A DNA stretch of 64,000 nucleotides from Amycolatopsis vancoresmycina. GTDB taxonomy: Bacteria > Actinomycetota > Actinomycetes > Mycobacteriales > Pseudonocardiaceae. The notes beneath the pieces are model-generated. The model saw only the letters and a list, made by a program, of their open reading frames with translations, was not told the DNA's origin and did no database searches. Of this stretch, positions 25,516-34,866 are shown piece by piece (positions within the stretch are counted from its first letter, which is position 1; every line of letters begins with the position of its first letter). Both the position numbers and the translations under genes were made by a program. Location: positions 62,001-126,000 of the forward strand of contig NZ_JNYY01000009.1 of the NCBI RefSeq assembly GCF_000716785.1. The letters are read 5' to 3'.

Positions 25516-27090
25516 ATGACTGACGCGCCACGGCTGCTCGTCCTGTGGTGTCCCGATTGGCCGGTCGTCGCCGCCGGGGCCGCGGCCGGTACGCCGCCCA
25601 CAGCGCCCGCTGCCGTCTTCTCCGCCAACCGCGTCGTCGCCTGCTCCGCTTCCGCGCGGCGCAGCGGCGTCGGGCGCGGCATGCGGCGGCGGGATGCACA
25701 GTCGCGGTGCCCGGAACTCGTGGTGCACCAGCACGATCCCGATCGTGATGCCCGGCTCTTCGAACCCGTCGCCGCCGCGGTCGAGGCGCAGGCCGTCGGT
25801 GTCGAGGTGGTGCGGCCCGGCGTCGTCGCCGTGCCCGTCGACGGTGCCGCCGGCTACTTCGGCGGGGAAGCCGCCCTCGCCGAGCTGCTCATCGACGAGG
25901 TCGCCGCCCGGGCCGGGGTCGAGTGCCAGGTCGGGGTCGCCGACGGGCTGTTCGCCGCGACCCTCGCCGCCCGCCGGTCCGCCCTCGTCGCGCGCGGCCG
26001 GACGGCGGAGTTCCTCGCCCCGCTGCCGACCACCGAACTGAACCAGCCCAGCGACGACCGCGGCGAGCTCGTCGACCTGCTCAAGCGGCTCGGCCTGCGC
26101 ACCCTCGGCGCGTTCGCCGCGCTGGCCGAACGCGACATCGCCGGCCGTTTCCCGAAGGACGCCGTCGTCGCCCACCGCCTCGCCCGCGGCCTCTCCGAAC
26201 GTCCGCCGCTGCGGCGCGCCCTGCCGCCAGACCTGTCTGTCACCGAGACGTTCGAGACGCCGCTGGCGAGGGTCGACGAAGCCGCCTTCGTCGCGAAGAC
26301 GCTCGGCGAACGCTTCTTCGCGGGGCTGGCGAACCACGGCTTCGCCTGTACGCGACTGGCAATCGTCGCCGTGACCGAAGCCGGCGAAGAACGCGTACGC
26401 GTCTGGCGCTGCGCGGAACCCCTCACCGCCCGCTCGACGGCGGACCGCGTGCGGTGGCAGTGCGAAGGCTGGCTGACCGCCCGCGACCGGCCCACGGCGG
26501 GCATCGTCCGGCTGCGCCTCGACCCCGAAGAGGTGGTCGGCGGGCAGGCGTTGCAGCTGCAGCTGGGCTCGGTGGGCCGCGACGCCGACGCCGCCGAGCG
26601 CGCCGCCCGCGCCCTGGTGCGGATCCAGGGCCTGCTGGGCCCGGACGCGGTGGTCACCCCGCTGCTGGACGGCGGCCGCGGCCCGGCCGAACGCGTCCGC
26701 CTGATCCCGTGGGGCGAGCCGCGCCGCCCGCTGGCCGCCGACCGCCCGTGGCCGGGCCGGCTGCCGGCCCCCTCGCCGACGGTCGTCCCCCGCCGCCCGG
26801 TCCCGGCAGAGGTCCTCGACGCGGTCGGCGACGTGGTCCGCTGCACCACCCGCGGCGAGCTCGGCTACCCACCATCGACGGTCGCCGTGGACGGCGGCCC
26901 GCCCCGCCGCGTCCTCGGTTCGGCGGGACCATGGGTGGTCCACCCGGCCCTGCCCACCCGCCGCGGCGAGCGACCTTCGGCGCGGGTACAGGTGGTCCTG
27001 GAGGGCGACGCCGACGGCGATATTGCCCTACTGCTAACGGCTTTGCTCGGAAATAATCCACAGTGGACAGTGGAGGGCTGTTACGACTAG
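25516..27090 (+). CDS. imuB: ImuB, catalytically inactive Y-family polymerase-like mutasome hub
   Basis: 524 residues, ATG 25516. RLLVLWCPDWPVVAA opens the UmuC/DinB-like palm, and SANRVVACSASARRSGVGRGM matches the fingers segment. The catalytic acidic pair of Y-family polymerases (SxDE) is absent; the region near VVAVPVDGAAGYFGG has no such motif, as in ImuB. RLIPWG at residues 395-400 corresponds to the clamp-binding hexapeptide of the mycobacterial protein, and the C-terminal WTVEGCYD is characteristic. ImuB bridges the sliding clamp, ImuA' and DnaE2. Separated from imuA' by the tandem repeat, so it may need its own promoter or read-through. Confidence 0.88.
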   Translation: MTDAPRLLVLWCPDWPVVAAGAAAGTPPTAPAAVFSANRVVACSASARRSGVGRGMRRRDAQSRCPELVVHQHDPDRDARLFEPVAAAVEAQAVGVEVVRPGVVAVPVDGAAGYFGGEAALAELLIDEVAARAGVECQVGVADGLFAATLAARRSALVARGRTAEFLAPLPTTELNQPSDDRGELVDLLKRLGLRTLGAFAALAERDIAGRFPKDAVVAHRLARGLSERPPLRRALPPDLSVTETFETPLARVDEAAFVAKTLGERFFAGLANHGFACTRLAIVAVTEAGEERVRVWRCAEPLTARSTADRVRWQCEGWLTARDRPTAGIVRLRLDPEEVVGGQALQLQLGSVGRDADAAERAARALVRIQGLLGPDAVVTPLLDGGRGPAERVRLIPWGEPRRPLAADRPWPGRLPAPSPTVVPRRPVPAEVLDAVGDVVRCTTRGELGYPPSTVAVDGGPPRRVLGSAGPWVVHPALPTRRGERPSARVQVVLEGDADGDIALLLTALLGNNPQWTVEGCYD

Positions 27091-27117
27091 GAGCTCGATG
27101 ATCACCTTTTCGAGTGA

Positions 27118-27146
27118 TGAACTTGTGTTCGGATGCTCGATAGTCT
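27118..27146 (+). promoter_or_regulatory. LexA-type box and leaderless promoter of the HNH gene
   Basis: TGAACTTGTGTTCG (27118-27131) keeps the GAAC-N4-GTTC core of the SOS box. TAGTCT (27141-27146) is a good -10 whose transcript would start at or next to ATG 27153, so the mRNA is probably leaderless, with the LexA box covering the -35 region. Confidence 0.6.
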
Positions 27147-27152
27147 GGGTGC

Positions 27153-28382
27153 ATGTCCGACAACGTGACTCTTTCGCCCGAGGCGGTGGTGCTGGCCGAC
27201 CGCATCGGTGAGCTGCTCGCGACCATGCGGGCGGCGGAGGCTTCGCTGGGTGCTGTGCTGGTGGAGATCGAGCAGCGGGGTGTGCGGGAGCTGTTCGGGT
27301 ACCGTTCGGTGGTTCGTTTGCTGGAGCAGCTGGGCGATATGCCACGCTCGGCGGCGGCGCGGGTGGTGAAACGGGCCCGGGCGCTCAACCCGGGCCGCGA
27401 TCCCGACGGCGGGGTGGTTCCTGCGCTGGCGCCCGCAACCGCGGTAGCGGCTCGGGCAGGTCGGCTGAGCAATCCGATGATCGACGTGATCGTGGATGCC
27501 TTGACCGATATCCCGCCCGAGCGCCGGGATGTGGTCGAGGCTCATTTGCTGTCGTTTACGGGGGAGGCGGGGTACAGGCAGGTCGCCTTGGCGGCGCGGG
27601 TTCTGGAGCCCGGTCCGGTGGAGCGGGCGGTTCCGGCTCGGGAGTTGTCATTACGACGGAAGAGAACTGGGGTGTGGGAGTTGCATGGCCGGTTTGACGA
27701 CGAGACCGGCACCCGCGCCAGTGCCCTGCTGGATGCCCTGGCCCAGCGCCGCCCCGCCGACGACGGCGGCGCCGACTCGCGCTCCCCGCGGGAGCGTTAC
27801 GGTGATGCCTTCTCCGACGCGGTCGACCTGGCGTCGAACTCCCCGGACCTGCCGGCGCAGGCCGGGAAGCGGGCGCCTGCTCACCGGTCGCGACCTCGAC
27901 GGGTGACTGTCCCGATCTCCGGCATCGACCTGGAAACCGAGGCCGGGCAGACGACCTCGGGGGATGGCGGCCGCGTCTCGGACGCGGAGGCACGAATCCC
28001 CGCCGGGGACAGCGAGACCGTTCCCGCGGCGCCGGGCGAGAACAGTGATCCCCTCGACCTGGACTGTCTGCGCCGCCTGATCTCCGCCGGGCTCCGCCGT
28101 TCCCTGGAGCGGCGCGACCGTGGCTGCGCGTTCCCCGGTTGCCGTCGCCCACCCCGGGACTGTCACGGTCATCACGTGGAGCACGGGACTGAGGGTGGCT
28201 CCGCGGATCTGGGCACCGTGGTGTTGCTGTGTGCCTATCACCATCGGTTGCTGCATCGCTCGGGGTGGGAGGTCCGCATCGCCTCAGATGGTCTCCCGGA
28301 GTTCCTGCCGCCGCGTTTCCTCGGCAAACAGCGAAAACCCCGGCGCAACAACGTCCACCAACCACTGCCCTTCGCAGCCTGA
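27153..28382 (+). CDS. DUF222/HNH endonuclease (13E12-repeat family)
   Basis: 409 residues. DUF222 spans about 1-250 (EAVVLADRIGELLATMRAAEASLGAVLVEI, then GYRSVVRLLEQL). A variable acidic linker follows, then the HNH domain, about 310-390: CAFPGCRRPPRDCHGHHVEHGTEGGSADLGTVVLLCAYHHRLLH, with zinc-type cysteines and the HH...H set. Members of this family are multicopy in actinobacteria (13E12/REP13E12 in M. tuberculosis, several carrying SOS boxes) and their role is unsettled. Here it sits between imuB and dnaE2, breaking the usual order, with its own LexA-type promoter. It may be a selfish nuclease gene or part of the damage response. Confidence 0.82.
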   Translation: MSDNVTLSPEAVVLADRIGELLATMRAAEASLGAVLVEIEQRGVRELFGYRSVVRLLEQLGDMPRSAAARVVKRARALNPGRDPDGGVVPALAPATAVAARAGRLSNPMIDVIVDALTDIPPERRDVVEAHLLSFTGEAGYRQVALAARVLEPGPVERAVPARELSLRRKRTGVWELHGRFDDETGTRASALLDALAQRRPADDGGADSRSPRERYGDAFSDAVDLASNSPDLPAQAGKRAPAHRSRPRRVTVPISGIDLETEAGQTTSGDGGRVSDAEARIPAGDSETVPAAPGENSDPLDLDCLRRLISAGLRRSLERRDRGCAFPGCRRPPRDCHGHHVEHGTEGGSADLGTVVLLCAYHHRLLHRSGWEVRIASDGLPEFLPPRFLGKQRKPRRNNVHQPLPFAA

Positions 28383-28556
28383 AACGATAAACGCCCGCAG
28401 CTCCAACGGCTCCGCGCAGCCTGTGACGGACGCGACTTCACACCGTCCACAGTTGACACCGGACGCGTCCCGCCGCAGGATCGGACCGCGGTATTCGTCC
28501 GCGTGTTCGAACAGTAGTCGCTGGCTTCCCCACAGCGAAATCGGTGGGAGCTGGCC

Positions 28557-31500
28557 TTGGCGTTCAACAATCCGCGCGTTCCGTGGTCCGAAGTGGAGCG
28601 GATCGCTTCCGGGCGCCCGCCCGTGCCCGGGGACGGCAACGATGCCCCGGCGTGGTCGCGCAAACGCGAAGGGTATCCCGGGGCACCGGCCGATCTCGCA
28701 GACCGGCGGGCCCGGGACGACGGCGGGGACCGGATCCGTGCCCCCTACGCCGAGCTGCACGTCCACTCCAACTTCAGCTTCCTCGACGGCGCGAGTCCCC
28801 CCGAGACGCTGGTCGAGGAGGCCGCGCGGCTCGAGCTCGACGCGCTCGTCCTCACCGACCACGACGGCCTGTACGGCGCCGTGCGGTTCAACGATGCCGC
28901 GCGGGCCCTCGGGGTGCGGGTCGGGTTCGGGGCCGAACTCTCACTCGGGCTGCCCGGTCCGCAGGCCGGCATGCCCGACCCGGCCGGTTCGCACCTGCTC
29001 GTGATCGCGCGGCAGCAGACCGGCTACCACCGGTTGTGCCGGGTCATCTCCCGGGCCCAGCTCGCCAGCGGGGAGAAGGGCCGGCCGGTCTACGACTTCG
29101 ACGAGCTCGCCGACGAACTCGCCGGGCACGTCGTCGTCCTGACCGGGTGCCGCAAGGGGGCCGTCCGGCAAGCGCTCGCCCAGCGGGGGCCGGCCGCCGC
29201 GCACGCCGAACTCGCCCGGCTCGTGGACCGGTTCGGGCGGTCGCACGTCGCCGTCGAGCTGATCGACCACCGGCAGCCGCGGGACCACGCTGCCAACGAC
29301 CTGCTCGACGCGCTGGCCGAGGACCTCCGGCTGCCCACCGTCGTGTCCAACAACGTGCACTACGCGCGCCCGGACGACGCTGTCGTGGCTGCCGCGGTCG
29401 CCGCCGTCCGGGCCCGGCGGCCGGCCGAGGAGCTCGACGGGTGGCGGCCGCCGTCGGGGCAGGCGTTTCTGCGGTCCGGGATGGAACAGCGGCGCCTCTT
29501 CGAACGCCGCTATCCCGGTGCCGTCGGGCGGGCCGCCGTGCTGGGCGTCGAAGTCGCGTTCGACCTCAACCTCGTCGCGCCGGACCTGCCGCCGTTCCCC
29601 GTCCCCGCCGGGCACGACGAAATGTCCTTCCTCACCGAGCTGACCTGGTGCGGCGCGGCGAAGCGCTACGGGCCGCGTGAAGAGAACCCGAAGGCCTACG
29701 CCCAGCTCGACCACGAACTCGCCGTCATCGAAAAGCTCGGTTTCCCCGGCTACTTCCTGGTCGTCTGGGACATCGTCCGGTTCTGCCGGGAAGCGGACAT
29801 CCTCTGCCAGGGCCGCGGCTCGGCGGCGAACTCCGCGGTCTGCTACGCGCTGGAGATCTGCCACGCCGACCCGGTCAAGTGGAACCTGCTGTTCGAGCGG
29901 TTCCTCGCGCCGGAGCGGGACGGGCCGCCGGACATCGACGTCGACATCGAGTCCGGCCGCCGCGAGGAAGCCATCCAGTACGTCTACGACAAACACGGCC
30001 GGTTCCACGCTGCGCAGGTCGCCAACGTCATCACCTACCGGGCGCCGTCGGCGATCCGCGACGCCGCCAAAGCCCTCGGCCACAGCCCCGGGCAGCAGGA
30101 CGCCTACAGCAAGCTCGTGGACCGCTGGGGTGGGGTCGCCGCAACCAGGCAGCAAGCCGGGGGAGCGATTCCGGACGACGTTCTCGACCTGGCCGCGCGG
30201 ATCGAGGACTTCCCGCGCCACCTCGGTATCCACTCCGGCGGCATGGTCATCTCGAAACAGCCGGTGTCCGAAGTCGTCCCGGTCGAGTGGGCGACCATGG
30301 CCGACCGCAGCGTGCTGCAGTGGGACAAGGACGACTGCGCCACCGTCGGGCTGGTCAAGTTCGACCTGCTCGGCCTCGGCATGCTCTCCGCGCTGCACCA
30401 CATGCTCGACCTTGTCGCCGAACACCACGACACGACCGTCGACATCGGGAAACTCGACCTGGCCGACCCGGCGGTCTACGACATGCTCTGCGCCGCCGAC
30501 GCCGTCGGGGTGTTCCAAGTGGAGTCCCGCGCCCAGCTCGCCACGCTGCCGCGGCTGCGGCCGCGAGAGTTCTACGACCTCGTCGTCGAGGTCGCGCTGA
30601 TCCGGCCCGGCCCCATCCAGGGCGGCTCGGTGCACCCCTACATCCGGCGCCGCCGCGGCGACGAGGAATGGGAACACGCGCACCCGCGGCTGGCCGCGTC
30701 ACTGGACCGCACCCTCGGCGTGCCGCTGTTCCAGGAACAGGTGATGCAGATGGCCGTCGACGTCGCGAGCTTCACCCCGGCCGAGGCCGACCAGCTCCGC
30801 CGCGCCATGGGCGCCAAGCGGTCCAGCACGAAGATGAAGGCCCTGATGGCGCGGTTCTTCGCCGGCTGCGCTGCCAACGGGCTCGACCGCGAGCTCGCCA
30901 CCCGGATCTTCGAGCAGATCCACGCCTTCTCCGGCTACGGCTTCCCCGAGGCGCACTCGATGTCCTTCGCGCTGCTGGTGTACGCATCCGCGTGGTTCAA
31001 GCACTACTACCCGGCCGCGTTCTGCGCCGGGCTGCTGAGCGCCCAGCCGATGGGCTTCTACAGCCCGCAGACGCTGGTCGCCGACGCGCGCCGGCACGGT
31101 GTCCACATCCGCGAGCCCGATATCAACACGAGCCTCGTCCACGCCACCCTCGAACCGGACGAGAGCAGCACCGGCGGGGTTGCGCTGCGGCTCGGCCTCG
31201 CCGGCGTCCGCCACCTCGGCGAGGACGTCGCCGAGGAGATCGTCGCCGAACGCGACGCCCACGGCCCCTACACCAGCATCGGTGACCTGACTCGTCGCGT
31301 GCGGCTGAAGAAGAACGCCGCCGAGGCGCTCGCCACGGCGGGGGCGTTCGGCGGGTTCGGCGGCGATCGGCGGCAGGACCTCTGGGCCGCCGGCGCGGCC
31401 GCGGCCACCCGGCCCGGTCACCTGCCCGGCCTCGCCCCGGGGCTCGACGCGCCCGCACTGCCCGGGATGACGCGGCTGGAGGTGACGGCCGCGGACCTGT

Positions 31501-31883
31501 GGGCCACCAGCGTGTCCCCGGACAGTCACCCCGTCGAATACCTGCGCGAGCTCCTGGGCAAGCGCGGCGCGATCACCGTCGCCGAGCTCATGCGGACCGA
31601 GGACGGGGCGCGTGTGTGGGTCGGCGGCGCGGTCACCCACCGGCAGCGGCCGGCGACGGCCGGCGGGATCACGTTCCTGAACCTCGAAGACGAGACCGGG
31701 ATGGCCAACGTCGTCGTCTCCCAGGGACTGTGGCACCGGCAGCGCCTGATCGCCCGCGCCAGTGCCGCGCTGCTCGTGCGCGGGCGGGTGCAAGCCGCCG
31801 AAGGGGTCGTCACGCTCGTTGCCGATCGCCTCGAAAACCTCGAACTCCCGATGCGGAACGGGCCCTCACGCGACTTCCGTTGA
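28557..31883 (+). CDS. dnaE2: Error-prone DNA polymerase III alpha subunit DnaE2
   Basis: 1108 residues. Start TTG 28557 follows GGGAG, giving MAFNNPRVPWSEVERI, which matches the usual DnaE2 N-terminus. The PHP domain starts YAELHVHSNFSFLDGASPPETL (about 62-83). The polymerase core shows GRGSAANSAVCYAL and PDIDVDIESGRREE (catalytic aspartates), and KFDLLGLGML. The OB-fold near the end reads VWVGGAVTHRQRPATAGGITFLNLEDETG. DnaE2 is the mutagenic translesion polymerase used by the ImuA'/ImuB mutasome. The 174 bp upstream contain only a half-matching LexA box (CGAAC at 28508-28512), so SOS control may be weaker or indirect. Confidence 0.95.
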   Translation: MAFNNPRVPWSEVERIASGRPPVPGDGNDAPAWSRKREGYPGAPADLADRRARDDGGDRIRAPYAELHVHSNFSFLDGASPPETLVEEAARLELDALVLTDHDGLYGAVRFNDAARALGVRVGFGAELSLGLPGPQAGMPDPAGSHLLVIARQQTGYHRLCRVISRAQLASGEKGRPVYDFDELADELAGHVVVLTGCRKGAVRQALAQRGPAAAHAELARLVDRFGRSHVAVELIDHRQPRDHAANDLLDALAEDLRLPTVVSNNVHYARPDDAVVAAAVAAVRARRPAEELDGWRPPSGQAFLRSGMEQRRLFERRYPGAVGRAAVLGVEVAFDLNLVAPDLPPFPVPAGHDEMSFLTELTWCGAAKRYGPREENPKAYAQLDHELAVIEKLGFPGYFLVVWDIVRFCREADILCQGRGSAANSAVCYALEICHADPVKWNLLFERFLAPERDGPPDIDVDIESGRREEAIQYVYDKHGRFHAAQVANVITYRAPSAIRDAAKALGHSPGQQDAYSKLVDRWGGVAATRQQAGGAIPDDVLDLAARIEDFPRHLGIHSGGMVISKQPVSEVVPVEWATMADRSVLQWDKDDCATVGLVKFDLLGLGMLSALHHMLDLVAEHHDTTVDIGKLDLADPAVYDMLCAADAVGVFQVESRAQLATLPRLRPREFYDLVVEVALIRPGPIQGGSVHPYIRRRRGDEEWEHAHPRLAASLDRTLGVPLFQEQVMQMAVDVASFTPAEADQLRRAMGAKRSSTKMKALMARFFAGCAANGLDRELATRIFEQIHAFSGYGFPEAHSMSFALLVYASAWFKHYYPAAFCAGLLSAQPMGFYSPQTLVADARRHGVHIREPDINTSLVHATLEPDESSTGGVALRLGLAGVRHLGEDVAEEIVAERDAHGPYTSIGDLTRRVRLKKNAAEALATAGAFGGFGGDRRQDLWAAGAAAATRPGHLPGLAPGLDAPALPGMTRLEVTAADLWATSVSPDSHPVEYLRELLGKRGAITVAELMRTEDGARVWVGGAVTHRQRPATAGGITFLNLEDETGMANVVVSQGLWHRQRLIARASAALLVRGRVQAAEGVVTLVADRLENLELPMRNGPSRDFR

Positions 31884-31911
31884 CTTCGGGCCCCCTCGGT
31901 GGTTCTCTCGC

Positions 31912-31925
31912 TGAGAGCGCTCCCA
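31912..31925 (+). promoter_or_regulatory. CebR-type operator, one mismatch
   Basis: TGAGAGCGCTCCCA differs at one base from the CebR/CelR operator TGGGAGCGCTCCCA and lies 40 bp upstream of the glycoside hydrolase start at 31965. A perfect copy is at 51726-51739. Confidence 0.7.
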
Positions 31926-31964
31926 GTCATCCGTTCGTGCCCGACGAAGTGAGGATGGACTTCC

Positions 31965-33998
31965 ATGACAGCTCGACGTCTGCGCTGGGCAGCGTGGCCG
32001 GTGATCGCCGTGCTCGTCGCGGCGAGCACGGCGGCCGGTACCGCCGGGGCGGCGACCGCGCCCGCGGCGACGGTCACCGTCAACGCCCGAGCCGGGCTGG
32101 CCACCGTGCCGGACACCGGGATCGGCATCAACCACGCGGTGTGGGACAGCCAGCTGGGGACCGACGTGGTGGCCGACCTCTTCGGCGCGGCCGGGGTTCG
32201 CACCATGCGCTACCCCGGCGGCTCCTACGGCGACATCTACCACTGGAAGGACAACACCGCGCCGGGTGGTTACGTGGCGCCCAACACCGATTTCGACACG
32301 TTCATGGGCGGCGTCAGAAAAGCCGGCGCCCAGCCGATCATCATCGCCAACTACGGCACCGGGACGCCCGAAGAGGCCGCGGACTGGGTGCGGTACGCCA
32401 ACGTGACGAAGGGCTACGGCGTCAAGTACTGGGAAATCGGCAACGAGCTCTACGGGAACGGCCACTACGGCGCGAACTGGGAAGCCGACAACCACGCGGA
32501 CAAAAGCCCCACGGCGTACGCCAACGGCGTCGTCGCCTACGCCGACGCGATGAAGGCGGTCGATCCGGGCGTCAAGATCGGTGCCGTGCTGACGACCCCG
32601 GCTAACTGGCCGGACGGCATCGTCGGCTCCGGTGACACCGCCACCTGGAACCAGACCGTGCTGTCGATCGCGGGCCCGCACATCGACTTCGTCATCCTGC
32701 ACTGGTACCCCAGCGGTTCGACGGCGGCGGAAGCCCTCGCGAAGCCGGAGCAGGTCAACGACATGATCTACCTGGCCCGCGAGCAGATCACCCGGTACGC
32801 GGGCGCGAACGCCGGGCGCATCGGCATCTCGATGACCGAAACGAACACCCCGGTCGGCATGGACACCCAGCCCGGCGCGCTGTTCGCCGCCGACACCTAC
32901 AGCTCGCTGCTGGAGAACGGCGTGTTCACCGTCGACTGGTGGGACACGCACAACGGCGGCACGAAACTGTCCACCGTGGCCGGTTATCCGGACTACGGCG
33001 ACTCCGGCCTGCTCTCCAGCGCCACCTGCCTCGAGGGCGGCGCCTGCGAGCCCGCGCTGAACACGCCGTTCGCGCCCTACTACGGCTTGAAGATGCTGAG
33101 CACGTTCGCGCACCCCGGCGACCAGTACGTCCGGGCGGGCGCGGACGACCCGCTCGTCGGCGCGCACGCCGTCCGGCGGCCGAACGGCGACCTCGCCGTG
33201 CTGCTGCTCAACAAGGATCCCGACCAGGCCAGGACGGTGACGCTGGACTACGCGGGCTACACACCGGCGGCCGGTGCGCCGCAGGTGTTCACCTTCACCA
33301 ACGGCGCCACGGCTGTTTCGAGTTCGACGACCGGGACGAGCACGTCCCAGACACTGCCGCCGTACTCGCTGACCACCGTGGTGCTGCACCCGGCGGCCGC
33401 CGCGTCCGGCGGACCCGGCACGCCCGGGCAGCCGACCGGGACGGCGACCGACCGCACCGCGACGATCAGCTGGCCCGCCGCCGCGGCCGGCGCCCACCCG
33501 ATCGCGAAGTACGAGGTGTACCGCCAGGTCGGCGCGGTCAGCGAACAGTGGGGCGAGACCACCGGCACGTCGCTCGACGTCGGGAACCTCGTGCCGGGCA
33601 GCCGGTACACGGTCAACGTCCTGGCGCGCGACACAGCGGGCAACCTGTCCGCGGCCTCCCCGCCGCTGACGCTCACCACCGGCGCACCGGCGGCGAGCAG
33701 TTGCACGGTCCGGATGACCGACGTCACCGACTGGGCGAGCGGCTTCGTCGGCGGCATCCACGTCACCGGCAGCGGGGTGGTGGGGGACTGGACGCTGACG
33801 TTCGGCTGGCCCACCGCGCGACAGCGGCTCACCGGCGGCTGGAACGGCACGTGGGCGCAGAACGGGACGACGGTGACGGTTTCGTCGTCGGCACCGCCGG
33901 CGTCGGGGGTGGACGTCGGGTTCACCGCCGACTACAGCGGCCCGAACATCCTGCCGTCGGCGTTCACCCTCAACGGGGTCGTCTGCGCGGCGGGTTAG
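31965..33998 (+). CDS. Secreted glycoside hydrolase (clan A type) with FnIII and CBM2
   Basis: 677 residues, ATG 31965. Signal peptide about 1-30; (beta/alpha)8 catalytic domain about 36-385 with the probable acid/base Glu161 in YWEIGNELYG and nucleophile Glu292 in SMTETNTPVG; a beta domain follows (about 390-475, LLLNKDPDQARTVTLDYAGY). A fibronectin type III module (about 480-575) and a C-terminal CBM2 (about 580-677, DWASGFVGGIHVTGSG to FTLNGVVC) complete it. The layout resembles GH39/GH51-like arabinofuranosidases and xylan-acting enzymes; the exact family cannot be fixed by eye. CBM2 binds cellulose or xylan. CebR-type control fits induction by cello-oligosaccharides. Confidence 0.82.
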   Translation: MTARRLRWAAWPVIAVLVAASTAAGTAGAATAPAATVTVNARAGLATVPDTGIGINHAVWDSQLGTDVVADLFGAAGVRTMRYPGGSYGDIYHWKDNTAPGGYVAPNTDFDTFMGGVRKAGAQPIIIANYGTGTPEEAADWVRYANVTKGYGVKYWEIGNELYGNGHYGANWEADNHADKSPTAYANGVVAYADAMKAVDPGVKIGAVLTTPANWPDGIVGSGDTATWNQTVLSIAGPHIDFVILHWYPSGSTAAEALAKPEQVNDMIYLAREQITRYAGANAGRIGISMTETNTPVGMDTQPGALFAADTYSSLLENGVFTVDWWDTHNGGTKLSTVAGYPDYGDSGLLSSATCLEGGACEPALNTPFAPYYGLKMLSTFAHPGDQYVRAGADDPLVGAHAVRRPNGDLAVLLLNKDPDQARTVTLDYAGYTPAAGAPQVFTFTNGATAVSSSTTGTSTSQTLPPYSLTTVVLHPAAAASGGPGTPGQPTGTATDRTATISWPAAAAGAHPIAKYEVYRQVGAVSEQWGETTGTSLDVGNLVPGSRYTVNVLARDTAGNLSAASPPLTLTTGAPAASSCTVRMTDVTDWASGFVGGIHVTGSGVVGDWTLTFGWPTARQRLTGGWNGTWAQNGTTVTVSSSAPPASGVDVGFTADYSGPNILPSAFTLNGVVCAAG

Positions 33999-34396
33999 CG
34001 TGCCGATTCGACGCGTTCGCGCACGGTCCGCAGTTCCTCGCCGACGACCGCCATCTGGGCGTCCACGGCCGAAGGGTCGGTGTCCTCGGGGAAGAACAGG
34101 CTGAAGATCAGCTCGGCGCCGGTCAGGTTCGGGACCGCGCGGGTGAACAGGCCCACGGTGGGTGCGTCGGCGCTGACGACGTCGACCACACCGTGGGCCG
34201 CCGCGACGCGCACCGCCACGCGCCGCGGGCCCCCGTCGGTGTGGACGCGCCAGATGTCGTCGTGGTCGTGGTCCACCGCGGTGGCGAACCCCGGTGCCCA
34301 TTCGGGCAGGTGGCGCGGGTCGGCGAGGTATTCGACGACCCGCGCCGGCGGGGCGGCGATGGAGATGGTGCGGGTTTCGGCTCGTCCCAGTGTCAT
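33995..34396 (-). CDS. SRPBCC (START/Bet v 1-like) protein
   Basis: 133 residues from ATG 34396. TRTISIAAPPARVVEYLADPRHLPEWAPGFATAVDHD is a textbook SRPBCC N-terminus, and ELIFSLFFPEDTDPSAVDAQMAVVGEELRTVRERV is the long C-terminal helix. The fold binds a hydrophobic ligand. It is divergent from a MarR regulator with an inverted repeat between them, so its expression is likely controlled by that regulator. It overlaps the glycoside hydrolase stop by 4 nt, tail to tail. Confidence 0.78.
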   Translation of the reverse strand: MTLGRAETRTISIAAPPARVVEYLADPRHLPEWAPGFATAVDHDHDDIWRVHTDGGPRRVAVRVAAAHGVVDVVSADAPTVGLFTRAVPNLTGAELIFSLFFPEDTDPSAVDAQMAVVGEELRTVRERVESAR

Positions 34397-34407
34397 GGGC
34401 GAAACGA

Positions 34408-34421
34408 TACGCACCTGCGTA
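34408..34421. promoter_or_regulatory. Inverted repeat between SRPBCC and MarR genes
   Basis: TACGCA-CC-TGCGTA, a perfect 6-bp dyad with 2-bp centre, 11 bp before one start codon and 28 bp before the other. Probably the MarR operator. Confidence 0.5.
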
Positions 34422-34449
34422 CGATCTGTCCACGCGTAAAATCCTGCCG

Positions 34450-34866
34450 GTGAACGAGGACGACGATCTCGGAGCCCTCTGCGCCGGAGCGGGCCGCGCC
34501 CTGGCCGAAGCCGAACGGCCGGTGCTGGAGCGGCACGGGCTCTCGATGTGGCAATACGTGGTGCTGTCGGCACTGGCCCCCGGGGCGGCGCCGAGCCAGC
34601 TGGTGCTGGCGCAGCAGATCCGCTACGACAAGACCCGCTTGATCGCGCTCCTCGACGCCCTCGAAGCTGCAGGCCTGGTGGCCCGGGAACCCGACCCGGC
34701 CGACCGCCGCGCGAGAGTAGTCCGCCTGACTCCGGAAGGCGCCCGACGCCACGCGGCGGTCCGGGCGGCGATCCGCGAGGTGGAGGACAGCAAGCTCGCC
34801 GGCCTGCCGCCGGAAACCCGGCGGCAGCTGCGATCGGCCCTGGCCCACCTGGCGAACGCGGACTGA
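34450..34866 (+). CDS. MarR-family transcriptional regulator
   Basis: 138 residues from GTG 34450. LSMWQYVVLSALAPGAAPSQLVLAQQIRYDKTRLIALLDALEAAGLVAREPDPADRRARVVRLTPEGARR is the MarR winged helix with the DRRxRxVxLT wing. The N-terminal helix dimerises with the C-terminal helices. It lies divergently from the SRPBCC gene and most likely represses it and itself through the dyad at 34408-34421. Ligand unknown. Confidence 0.87.
   Translation: MNEDDDLGALCAGAGRALAEAERPVLERHGLSMWQYVVLSALAPGAAPSQLVLAQQIRYDKTRLIALLDALEAAGLVAREPDPADRRARVVRLTPEGARRHAAVRAAIREVEDSKLAGLPPETRRQLRSALAHLANAD

Noticed and set aside
27153..28382. HNH gene as a homing endonuclease or IS transposase
   Set aside because: DUF222 plus HNH is the chromosomal 13E12-type family; no terminal repeats or disrupted gene are seen.
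28500..28556. LexA box upstream of dnaE2
   Set aside because: Only a half match (CGAAC-N4-GTCG) at 28508-28520, too weak to call.
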